From assembly GCA_041480065.1 (NCBI GenBank), contig JBGOZF010000008.1, positions 21,951 to 85,950 on the forward strand: DNA of 64,000 nucleotides, written 5' to 3'. Origin of the DNA: Fen-999 sp041480065. Lineage in GTDB: Bacteria; Pseudomonadota; Gammaproteobacteria; Burkholderiales; Rhodocyclaceae. Positions 8,114-16,167 of the stretch are shown here, in pieces; the first letter of the stretch is position 1; the number at the start of each line of letters is the position of its first letter. The translations under genes were made by a program, and so were the position numbers. The notes beneath the pieces are model-generated. The model had not been told where the DNA came from. It ran no database searches and worked only from the letters and a program-made list of their open reading frames with translations.

Positions 8114-10319
8114 ACGCCGCCAGATCGGCGCTGCGGAAGGGCTGGCGGCGAAGCCGCCTGCCGGTCGCGGCAGCGACGGCGTTGGCCACTGCCGGCGCCA
8201 CCGGCGGCACACCGGGCTCGCCGATGCCGCTGGGCGCCACCGTCGAGGGCACGATATGCACCTCGACTACCGGCATCTCGTCGATGCGCAGGATCGGGTA
8301 GCCATCGAAGTTGCCCTGATCGACGCGGCCCTCGGTGAGCGTGATCTCGCCGTGCAGGAACGCCGACAAGCCGAAACCGACCGCCCCTTCCACCTGCGAA
8401 CGGATGTTGTCCGGGTTGATGGCCACGCCGCAGTCGACGGCGCAGACGACGCGGTCCACCTTGATGGCGCCGTCGGGTTTCACGCTCACCTCGGCCACCT
8501 GGGCGACATAGGAGTTGAACGACTCATGCACCGCCACGCCGCGGCCGCGCCGTTCGCCGTTCCTGCCCGGCTTGAGCGGTTTGCCCCAGCCGGCCTTCTC
8601 GGCCGCCAGCTTGAGAACAGCGGCATGGCGCGGATGGCCGGCGAGCAATTCCAGCCGCAAGGCCACCGGGTCCTTGCCCATGGCGGCCGCGACCTCGTCG
8701 AAGAAGGTCTCGGTGGAAAACGCCGTGTGCGAAGAGCCCACCGACCGCCACCAGAGCACCGGCACCGGAATGTCCTTCGGCGTGTGCAGATCGACCGTCA
8801 GATTGGGGATCGCATAAGGCAGGTTGGCCGCACCTTCCACCGACACCATGTCGACGCCGTCCCTGATCATCGCCTTCTCGAACGGGGAGCCGACCATGAT
8901 GGATTGCCCGACGAGGCGATGGCGCCAGCCGACGAGCTTGCCATCGGCATCGACTGCCGCTTCCAGCGCGTGATGGAACAGCGGCCGGTAGTAGCCGGCG
9001 CGCATGTCGTCCTCGCGCAGCCAGACCAGCTTCACCGGCACTTTGGCCCTGCTGGCCTTGACGATCTGCGCCGCCTCCAGCACGTAATCGGAGTCCTTGC
9101 AGGCGCGCCGGCCGAAGCTGCCGCCGGCGTAGAGCATGTGGATGTTCACCTGTTCCGGCTTGAGGCCGAAGACCCTGGCCACGGCATGCTGGTCGCCGGT
9201 ATGGAGTTGCTCGCCGTTCCAGACCTCGCAGCCGTCGACGCCCAGTTGGACGACGCAATTCATGGGCTCCATCGCCGCGTGCGCCAGGTAGGGAAAGTCG
9301 TAGCCGGCACTGATCACCTTGGCCGCCTGTGCGAAGGCCTGGTCCGGCTCACCGGTCTGCTTCGCGACCATTCCGGGCGTCTTGGCCAGTTCCTTGTAGC
9401 GGGCGAGGATCTCGTCGCTACCCAGCTTGAAGGCGGCGCCCTCCTCCCATTTCACGACCAGCGCATCGCGGCCCTTCTTGGCGCTCCACGTGTCCTTGGC
9501 CAGCACGGCCACGCCCTGCGGGATGCGCACAACATCGACGACACCCTTGACCGCCATGGCCCGGCCGGCATCGAAGGACTTGACCGTGGCGCCGAAGCGC
9601 GGCGGATGCGCCACCATGGCCACCAACATCTCCGGCAGGTGCACATCCTGGGTGAACTGCGCACGGCCGTTGGTCTTCGCGGCGCTGTCCTTGCGCCGGG
9701 CCTGCTTGCCGATCAGCCGAAAGTCCTTCGGGTCCTTCAGCTTCACTTCCGTCGGCACCGGTTCCGCCGCCGCGGCCGCGGCCAACTGACCGAAGGTAGC
9801 CTTGTGGCCGGACTTCGCATGCGTAACGAGGCCATCGCGTACGGCGATTTCGGTGGCCGCCACGTGCCACTTCTTCGCAGCGGCGCTCACCAGCATCGCG
9901 CGCCCCGCAGCGCCGGCTTGGCGCATCTGCTCCCAGGAATTGGCCATGGCCGTGCTGCCGCCGGTGCCCTGGGCCGGGCCCCAGAACAGGTTGTTGTAGC
10001 GCTTGGCGTCGGCCGGTGCACCTTCGACGCGCACCGTGTACCAGTCGGCATCCAGTTCGTCGGCAAGGATGGTGGCGAGACCCGTGTAGGTGCCCTGGCC
10101 CATTTCGAGGTGCTTGGAGATCACTGTCACCGTGTTGTCCGGGCTGATGCGCAGAAAGGCGTTGGGCTCGAAGTTCACCGTGCCGATGACGCCGTCGCCC
10201 GCCTTGCCCGGCCCGGCAGCCGCATCCGCCAGCTCCGGCAGGCAGAAGCCGAGCGTCAGGCCGGCACCGACCTCGAGAAACTGGCGGCGGCTGAGGTTTT
10301 CGATCAAGTGCTCAGACAT
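8112..10319 (-). CDS. iorB: Molybdopterin-binding subunit of an isoquinoline-1-oxidoreductase-type hydroxylase
   Basis: This 735-residue large subunit belongs to the xanthine-oxidase family (IorB/CoxL-like). The N terminus has a twin-arginine signal, S-R-R-Q-F-L-E-V-G-A-G at residues about 9-19, so the enzyme is probably exported folded. The two aldehyde-oxidase/xanthine-dehydrogenase domains follow, with H-L-E-M-G-Q-G-T-Y-T-G as the cofactor-binding motif near residue 66 and a G-G-S-F-G-R-R motif in the middle. A C-terminal G-E-P-G-V-P glutamate matches the catalytic Glu of the family. It overlaps the iorA-like start by 8 bp. The substrate is undetermined: N-heterocycles or aldehydes are usual. 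Confidence 0.88.
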   Translation of the reverse strand: MSEHLIENLSRRQFLEVGAGLTLGFCLPELADAAAGPGKAGDGVIGTVNFEPNAFLRISPDNTVTVISKHLEMGQGTYTGLATILADELDADWYTVRVEGAPADAKRYNNLFWGPAQGTGGSTAMANSWEQMRQAGAAGRAMLVSAAAKKWHVAATEIAVRDGLVTHAKSGHKATFGQLAAAAAAEPVPTEVKLKDPKDFRLIGKQARRKDSAAKTNGRAQFTQDVHLPEMLVAMVAHPPRFGATVKSFDAGRAMAVKGVVDVVRIPQGVAVLAKDTWSAKKGRDALVVKWEEGAAFKLGSDEILARYKELAKTPGMVAKQTGEPDQAFAQAAKVISAGYDFPYLAHAAMEPMNCVVQLGVDGCEVWNGEQLHTGDQHAVARVFGLKPEQVNIHMLYAGGSFGRRACKDSDYVLEAAQIVKASRAKVPVKLVWLREDDMRAGYYRPLFHHALEAAVDADGKLVGWRHRLVGQSIMVGSPFEKAMIRDGVDMVSVEGAANLPYAIPNLTVDLHTPKDIPVPVLWWRSVGSSHTAFSTETFFDEVAAAMGKDPVALRLELLAGHPRHAAVLKLAAEKAGWGKPLKPGRNGERRGRGVAVHESFNSYVAQVAEVSVKPDGAIKVDRVVCAVDCGVAINPDNIRSQVEGAVGFGLSAFLHGEITLTEGRVDQGNFDGYPILRIDEMPVVEVHIVPSTVAPSGIGEPGVPPVAPAVANAVAAATGRRLRRQPFRSADLAA

Positions 10320-10782
10320 GACGTTCTCCCAGCGCACGCGCGGCTTCGTGGATCGCCGCGCGGACGCGCACGTAGGTGGCGCAGCGGCACAAGTTGCCGG
10401 ACATGGCGGTATCGATGTCGGCATCACTCGGCTTACGGTTGTGGCTCAAGAGCGCCACCGCGTTCATGATCTGCCCCGACTGGCAGTAGCCGCACTGGAC
10501 CACGTCCAGCTTGCGCCAGGCTTCCTGCACCGCCATGCCGACGCGATCGGCGTCGACCGCTTCGATGGTGGTGATCCGGCGCCCGCCGACCGCCGACACC
10601 GGCACCGTGCAGGAGCGCTGCGGCACCCCATCCACGAACACGGTGCAGGCACCGCACAGGCCCTCGCCGCAGCCGTACTTGGTGCCGGTCAGTTGCAAGG
10701 CGTCGCGCAGTGCCCAAAGCAGGGGCGTGTCGGGCTCGACGTCGACCTTGTGTTGTTTGCCGTTCACATTCAGCTCGATCAT
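10312..10782 (-). CDS. iorA: [2Fe-2S] small subunit of the isoquinoline-1-oxidoreductase-type hydroxylase
   Basis: A 156-residue iron-sulfur subunit. The N-terminal plant-type cluster is at residues about 36-60 (C-G-E-G-L-C-G-A-C then a fourth Cys), and the C-terminal four-helix cluster motifs are C-G-Y-C near 98-101 and C-R-C near 131-133. It passes electrons from the Mo centre to an external acceptor; no FAD subunit is encoded nearby, as is usual for IorAB-type enzymes. It is first in the operon iorA-iorB-(MITE)-xdhC-mocA and divergent from the hydrolase gene at 10,985. Confidence 0.9.
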   Translation of the reverse strand: MIELNVNGKQHKVDVEPDTPLLWALRDALQLTGTKYGCGEGLCGACTVFVDGVPQRSCTVPVSAVGGRRITTIEAVDADRVGMAVQEAWRKLDVVQCGYCQSGQIMNAVALLSHNRKPSDADIDTAMSGNLCRCATYVRVRAAIHEAARALGERHV

Positions 10783-10984
10783 TCGAAATGCTCCTTGGAT
10801 GCATTGGCAATCAGTCTCGTGGCATTTGACGCGAAATTCAAGCAAAGATTTCGTGACATCCAATCCCATGCCCACCGGGCGGTCTTTGGTCGATGCTTGA
10901 AGACGGTGTCACTTGCAACACAGTAACAGTAGACTTGGTCCGTTCGCGCCGCAAATCCTTCCGGCGCCCGATCGTGAACCAATC

Positions 10985-11983
10985 ATGCCCCTGACACAAC
11001 AGAGTCTTCTCAGCCTCGGCCCCGACGGCTTCCATCGCATCGCCTACGCCGAGTGGGGCGATGCGCGCAATCCGCACGTCGTGCTCTGCGTGCACGGCCT
11101 GTCGCGCAACAGCCGCGACTTCGATCGCCTGGCCACCGCGCTGGAAGCGGACCACCGCGTGATCTGCATGGACGTCGTCGGCCGCGGCGACAGCGACTGG
11201 CTGGCCGACAAGTCAGGCTACAGCTTCGCGACCTATCTGAGCGATGCCGCGGCCCTGATCGCGCGCGTCACCACGCCGATCGCCGGCGGACTGCTGGAGA
11301 GCCTGCAGGCGCGCCTGCGCGGCGGCCGGCCGATGGCCAGGCTCGACTGGATCGGCACTTCGATGGGCGGATTGATCGGCATGCTGCTTGCCGCCAAGCC
11401 CGGCTCGCCGATTCGCCGCCTGGTGATGAACGATGTCGGGCCCTTCGTGCCGTGGCATGCGCTGATCCGTCTGAAGGGCCATGTCGGCAGCGAATCGCGC
11501 TTCGCCACTTATGACGAAGTCGAAGCCTACGTGCGCCGGACATGCAGCAGCTTCGGCGAACTCGACGACGACTTCTGGCGCCACCTCGCCGACCATGCAG
11601 CCGTACGCGAAGACGATGGCGGCTACCGGCTGCGCTACGACCCGGCGATCAGCCGCGGCCAACCGGTACATCTCGATCCGGAGCTGCCGATCGGCCCGGA
11701 ATTCCTGCGCGGCATCGACCTCTGGGCCGTCTGGGACGCCGTGCGCTGCCCGGTACTGGTCCTGCGCGGCGCCGATTCGGAGGTATTGCCGCGGGAGACG
11801 GTCGAGGAAATGCAGCGGCGCAAACCGAACCTGAAAGTCGTCGAGTTCGCCGGGGTCGGCCATGTGCCGGCACTGGCGTCGCGCGACCAGATCGAAGTGG
11901 TGCACGAGTTCCTGAATGCGCCCTTGCTTGCGGATGAGGATATCCCTCCCCTCTCCCCGCAAGCCGGGAGAGGGATTGGGTGA
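10985..11983 (+). CDS. Alpha/beta hydrolase
   Basis: A 332-residue alpha/beta-hydrolase-fold protein. The oxyanion region C-V-H-G-L-S-R-N-S is at residues 35-43 and the nucleophile elbow G-T-S-M-G-G at about 124-129 (Ser126). A late Asp (G-A-D-S near 262) and the catalytic His in G-V-G-H-V-P (about 299-304) complete the triad. It cleaves an ester or C-C bond in an unknown substrate. Divergence from the Mo-hydroxylase operon suggests, but does not prove, a shared catabolic role. The last dozen residues (PPLSPQAGRGIG) come from an interspersed CCCTCTCCC palindrome, so the natural C terminus may have been shorter. Confidence 0.85.
   Translation: MPLTQQSLLSLGPDGFHRIAYAEWGDARNPHVVLCVHGLSRNSRDFDRLATALEADHRVICMDVVGRGDSDWLADKSGYSFATYLSDAAALIARVTTPIAGGLLESLQARLRGGRPMARLDWIGTSMGGLIGMLLAAKPGSPIRRLVMNDVGPFVPWHALIRLKGHVGSESRFATYDEVEAYVRRTCSSFGELDDDFWRHLADHAAVREDDGGYRLRYDPAISRGQPVHLDPELPIGPEFLRGIDLWAVWDAVRCPVLVLRGADSEVLPRETVEEMQRRKPNLKVVEFAGVGHVPALASRDQIEVVHEFLNAPLLADEDIPPLSPQAGRGIG
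11949..11974. repeat. Interspersed CCCTCTCCC/GGGAGAGGG palindrome
   Basis: CCCTCTCCC (11949-11957) and GGGAGAGGG (11966-11974) form a 9-bp stem with an 8-nt loop. The repeat type is common between genes in proteobacteria. Here it overlaps the final codons of the alpha/beta hydrolase. It has no T tract, so it is not a convincing intrinsic terminator. Confidence 0.55.
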
Positions 11984-12106
11984 AGAAGAAAACGGCGACT
12001 CACTCGAGCGAATTGCAAGGACTCGATTCCGGCCGGTGCACTACGGGTTTCGCGGTAATGCGATTAGGGAAACGCTGAACAAGTAACCGCACGAAGCGGC
12101 GTTCGA

Positions 12107-15100
12107 TCACACTGCTGTCGATTCCACTGGCGCTACCGGCAAGCTTTCGACCGCTGCCGCCAAGTTGGCCAATTCCGTCTCGCAGTTGGCCGCAAGCTCG
12201 GCGATGTCGGCGGCGTCCATCCCGGCACGCAGGCCCTGCATGATCCTGCCCGCCAGCGCAGCGACACGCCAGGCGCCGATCAGGGCGGCAATCCCCTTCA
12301 GCTTGTGCACGACGGCATTAGCGGCTTCGTGGTCGCCGGCCATCACCCGTTCGCGCACCTGCGTCATGTCGTGACCGTGCACTTGCACGAAACGGTTGAG
12401 TTCAACGCGATAAGCGGCCAATCGTTCCGGCGACGACCGCCAGACGGCGCTGACACTCAGCCCGGGAACTTGCACCAGGGCACGGCTCAACTCATTGTCG
12501 CAGGCCGGTGTTTCGTCCTTGGGGACGGCCAGATCCGACAACCATTGTCCCAACACCGTGGCAAGTACCGTCGGTATCACCGGTTTGCCGATGTGTCCGT
12601 TCATGCCGGCATCGAGGCAACGTTGGCGGTCCTCGGCGAAGGCGTTGGCGGTCAGTGCGATGATCGGCGTTGCATTGTGGCCAGGCAACGCGCGGATGCT
12701 GCGGGCGGCAGCCAGGCCATCCATCTTCGGCATCTGCATGTCCATCAGGATGAGGTCGTAACCGTGTGCCCGCGCGCACTCGACTGCTTCGGCGCCGTCG
12801 GATGCGGCGTCAACTTCGCAGCCGAGGTCTTCGAGCATCTCGAAAAGGATCTCCTGGCTCAGCGGATTGTCTTCTGCGAACAACACGCGCTTGCCGCCAA
12901 AGACAGGCGCAGGCGCGGTGGCAGGAGCCATCGCAAGCGGCGACAGGTCGGCGCCGGCGCGCGGCAGAACGAGTTCGAAGCTGAATCTGCTGCCTGTTCC
13001 CAATTGGCTTTCGACCCTTATCGCGCCGCCCATCATCGCCACCAGGCGCTGGCTGATGGCCAGTCCGAGGCCGGTACCGCCATGTTCCCGCGTCGTCGAA
13101 TTGTCGACCTGCTCGAACGGCTGGAACAACCGTGCCTGATCGGCCGGAGTAATACCGATACCGGTATCCTCGACGGTGAAGCGCAAGCGAAGGCTGGCGG
13201 CGTCCTCGGCCAGCAAGTCTATGCTGAGGCCCACGCTACCCTGCTTGGTGAATTTGACCGCATTGCCGCAGAGGTTGATGAGCACCTGGGTCAGGCGCAA
13301 AGCATCGCCGTTGAGCTTCGTGTCGCGCAGGCGCGGTGCGATATCCGTCGTCAGCGTCAGTCCCTTCTCCTGCGCCCGCACTTCGATCGCGCGCGCCACC
13401 TTGTCCACCACGGTGTCGAGCCTGAATCCGCTTTGCTCAAACACGAGCCGGTCGGCTTCGATCTTCGACAGGTCGAGGATGTCGTTGATGATGGCCAGCA
13501 GATGGTCGGAACTCGCGCACAGGCGGTCAAGCCGCTCCCGTTGCACGGAGTCGGTGAGGTCGCGGCGCAGCAGGTAAGCAAGGCCGATGATGCCGTGCAG
13601 TGGCGTGCGTATCTCGTGGCTCATGTTGGCAAGAAAGGCACTCTTCGCCCGATTGGCACTCTCGGCCGCCTGACGCTGGATGCGCACGCGCAAGGTCTCG
13701 GTGCCGAACGCAAGGTTACGGGCCAGTTCTTCGAGCAATGCCACCTCTTCGGCATTGAACGCGTCCGGCTCGGCGGCGTAGACGGTCAGTGCGCCCAGCG
13801 TCTTTTGCTGGCTGATCAGGGGCAGCGCGATGCTCGACTGGTAGCCGCGGCTGACCGCGGCCGCACGCCACGGCGCCATCTGGGGGTTGGTGAGAACATT
13901 CTGGTTGACCTGCGTGGTACCCGTTCTGATGGCCGTGCCGGTGGGGCCGCGACCGATCTCCAGCGCAGCGTCCCACGAAATCCGGATGCTCTCGAGATAA
14001 CCATCTTCGTAGCCGGACTGGGCGATGGGGCGCACGGATCTTTCGGCGTTCTGCTCCGGAAATCCGATCCACGCCATCAGGTAGCCGCCGGTTTCAACGA
14101 CGAGCCGGCAGATGTCGGACAGCAGCGTCGCTTCGTCCTCGACTTGAACCAGACTCAGGCTGCAGTCGCTCAGAAGGCGCAGCGCGCGCTGCAGACGCTG
14201 CTGTTCCCGCTCCGCCCGCTTGCGCTCGGTTACGTCGACAAGAGTGCAGTGGAATCGATTCCCTTCCGCCGAGCGGAACATCACCGCGGTGACGGACAGG
14301 TCGCGCAATTCGCCGTCCAGTCGACGAGTACGCGTCTCGAACTGCGCACGACCCTCCGTCACCAGGCGATCGGCAATCGCCCGGATCGCCTTTCCGTCCT
14401 GAGCGGCATCGAAATCCGCGATGTGCAGGCCGCGCAACTCCGCTTGGCTGGAACCGCGAATATCCGCTGCCGCCTGGTTGCATTCAAGGATGCGCAGGCT
14501 GTCGGGATCGATGAGCAATTGGCCGACCGGGGAGCCCTCGAACATGGCACGAAAGCGATCTTCGCTCTCCACCAGACTCCGGGTACGCTCCGCGACCTGC
14601 TTTTCGACGCCGCCCAGCGCCAATGGCGCGCTCTTTTCGGCCAGGCTCTGGCGGGCAATCTGCTGTGCCAGACCCCGCAGCAGTCTGAGAACGGCGGGGA
14701 TCCTCTGTTCCGATACGATGGGAATCTCGGACAGCGCCTTGAAATACTCGTTTTCGTCGAAACCGCAGGCCGACTGCTGGCGCCTGAAATAGTCCATGTC
14801 GGGCGAAGCCAGCAGGAACTGCCCGGTAAACAGGTTCGCCACGTGCCGGCCATCGATGATGATCGGCGTCGCGCAATCGGTCAGTCCGTTGGCACACCGG
14901 TAGATGGCACAGTCGGTCCCCTCCTGCAACTGCCTGGACAAGATCGTGTCGCTCTTGAGGCATCCCGCCAGCGTTTGTTTGTTCGCCCGATGGAATTCCG
15001 CGCACAGGCGTTGCCACTTGGAGGACGCCAGCACCCGTCCATCCAGATCGAGCACCGCGATCGGCAACCCGGTCACCTCGAGGAAATTCTCGAAAATGTC

Positions 15101-15442
15101 GTTCAACAGGCCGAAGTCGACCAGGGACGTCAAGTCGATGCTCGCGCCGGCCTGCGCGGAATTGGGGACGAAGGGCCTTTCGGCGTTCGGCGTTCCGAGC
15201 GAGCGGTTCCAGGCCGCCTGAAACGGCGCATCCTGCATCGTTTCGACATCGGTAGGCCGAACGAACAGCCCCCGCTCAGTCGCATCCGACCGGTGGTTTC
15301 CGGCAGCCACGCCTGGCACCGCCGCCGGCAGCACGCTCTCGGGCGCAGAAGCCTGCGAGGCCTGCGCGCTCGGCGCTTCGGACTCAGCAATCCCGGCACC
15401 CGGACCGGATTGCCGGTCGCAAGCGCCGGACATGCTGGACAT
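12107..15442 (-). CDS. PocR-domain hybrid sensor histidine kinase (PocR-PAS-GAF-HisKA-HATPase-REC-Hpt)
   Basis: A cytoplasmic kinase of 1,111 residues without membrane segments. Its parts in order are a PocR sensory domain (about 90-270), with a C-x-K-S-D Cys and further Cys in C-A-I-Y-R-C and D-C-A-T that are typical of this domain, a PAS domain (about 310-430) and a GAF domain (about 450-590). Then come HisKA with S-H-E-I-R-T-P (His about 607), HATPase_c with D-T-G-I-G-I-T, a receiver (phospho-Asp in L-M-D-M-Q-M-P near 897) and a C-terminal Hpt (H-K-L-K-G, His about 1044). The phosphorelay components are thus all in one chain. PocR binds propanediol-like or other small ligands in known members; the ligand here is unknown. 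The start is chosen for AAAGGAGG ahead of ATG. Confidence 0.9.
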   Translation of the reverse strand: MSSMSGACDRQSGPGAGIAESEAPSAQASQASAPESVLPAAVPGVAAGNHRSDATERGLFVRPTDVETMQDAPFQAAWNRSLGTPNAERPFVPNSAQAGASIDLTSLVDFGLLNDIFENFLEVTGLPIAVLDLDGRVLASSKWQRLCAEFHRANKQTLAGCLKSDTILSRQLQEGTDCAIYRCANGLTDCATPIIIDGRHVANLFTGQFLLASPDMDYFRRQQSACGFDENEYFKALSEIPIVSEQRIPAVLRLLRGLAQQIARQSLAEKSAPLALGGVEKQVAERTRSLVESEDRFRAMFEGSPVGQLLIDPDSLRILECNQAAADIRGSSQAELRGLHIADFDAAQDGKAIRAIADRLVTEGRAQFETRTRRLDGELRDLSVTAVMFRSAEGNRFHCTLVDVTERKRAEREQQRLQRALRLLSDCSLSLVQVEDEATLLSDICRLVVETGGYLMAWIGFPEQNAERSVRPIAQSGYEDGYLESIRISWDAALEIGRGPTGTAIRTGTTQVNQNVLTNPQMAPWRAAAVSRGYQSSIALPLISQQKTLGALTVYAAEPDAFNAEEVALLEELARNLAFGTETLRVRIQRQAAESANRAKSAFLANMSHEIRTPLHGIIGLAYLLRRDLTDSVQRERLDRLCASSDHLLAIINDILDLSKIEADRLVFEQSGFRLDTVVDKVARAIEVRAQEKGLTLTTDIAPRLRDTKLNGDALRLTQVLINLCGNAVKFTKQGSVGLSIDLLAEDAASLRLRFTVEDTGIGITPADQARLFQPFEQVDNSTTREHGGTGLGLAISQRLVAMMGGAIRVESQLGTGSRFSFELVLPRAGADLSPLAMAPATAPAPVFGGKRVLFAEDNPLSQEILFEMLEDLGCEVDAASDGAEAVECARAHGYDLILMDMQMPKMDGLAAARSIRALPGHNATPIIALTANAFAEDRQRCLDAGMNGHIGKPVIPTVLATVLGQWLSDLAVPKDETPACDNELSRALVQVPGLSVSAVWRSSPERLAAYRVELNRFVQVHGHDMTQVRERVMAGDHEAANAVVHKLKGIAALIGAWRVAALAGRIMQGLRAGMDAADIAELAANCETELANLAAAVESLPVAPVESTAV

Positions 15443-15876
15443 GATGGTTACGCCTCCTTTCGTACCGTCCGCCAAGTCCCGATCTTCTCGAAAGCAAGGA
15501 CCCCGCCGGACGGATGGTCGTTGCATCCTCGTGCACGACCGGATCATTTCAAATCTACACCATCCGGTGCCAGTTGGCTCCCCGGACGATCGCATGGGGT
15601 ACCGCGTCCTCCGGAGGCGGGCATCTAACGAAAAGCAGGTATCGATACAGGTATCCGGGTAATCGAAATAGGGACGAGCCGGTATGGGCGAGCGCCCGCT
15701 GACGCGGAACAATGGTTCTGCGATCAGGACCGAGTACTACCGGTTTCCCGGTACTTGATATAGAGCACTCCGAGTATTCCTCTGAAATCGGCTCCGGGCC
15801 TAGAGTTCTGCCTACCTGCTTGCCGTAGCGACAAGGCTATGGCAATAGCGCGCAGGCCGCATCCAGGAGACGGACC
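15443..15876. other. Divergent intergenic region between the hybrid kinase and the small-protein/NarL-type cluster
   Basis: No gene is supported. It contains an imperfect inverted repeat AGTACTACCGG/CCCGGTACTT at about 15730-15755 and several further CCGGTA-type words. Since NarL-type regulators bind pairs of short heptamers, this may be an operator for the regulator encoded at 18,728, but that is inference only. Confidence 0.3.
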
Positions 15877-16125
15877 ATGCCCACAACCGCCGAGCCCATC
15901 CGAACCTGCAACTTCGACCAAGTCATGACGCGCGTCACCGAGACCTTCCCCGGCTACCGCAATGGCGAGTGGTCGCAACTGGAGAAAAGCATCTTCAACG
16001 GCCTGCTGGCCAACGTCATTCAGCGGCACGGCCCCGCGACGATTACCGTCGAAACACTCGAGAGCCTCCGGGACGACATGGCCGACGTCATCCGTCAATA
16101 CCACACCTGGCAGTCGGGACCATGA
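15877..16125 (+). CDS. Small hypothetical protein, paralogue of the protein at 19,616
   Basis: An 82-residue soluble, helical protein of unknown family. Its central segment W-S-Q-L-E-K-S-I-F-N-G-L-L aligns with W-S-R-L-E-R-G-L-F-N-S-L-M of the protein at 19616-19858. Both continue with a conserved I-T-x-x-x-L-x-x-x-R segment. The ATG follows CAGGAGACGGACC, a good ribosome binding site. It precedes the sensor kinase by 42 bp and is probably co-transcribed with it. Possible roles are a modulator or output partner of the two-component pair; nothing in the sequence shows which. Confidence 0.7.
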   Translation: MPTTAEPIRTCNFDQVMTRVTETFPGYRNGEWSQLEKSIFNGLLANVIQRHGPATITVETLESLRDDMADVIRQYHTWQSGP

Positions 16126-16167
16126 GACGCGCGCGAATCTCGCGTCGTCGATTGCCGGCATCGCTTC

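Noticed and set aside
8256..10469. A 737-codon plus-strand frame opposite the iorB-like gene
   Set aside because: Same shadow effect; the minus-strand gene has all molybdenum-hydroxylase motifs and a twin-arginine signal.
12305..15628. A 1,107-codon open frame on the plus strand opposite the hybrid kinase
   Set aside because: It is a shadow: long antisense frames are common in GC-rich genes, and the minus strand encodes a complete multi-domain kinase with conserved motifs.
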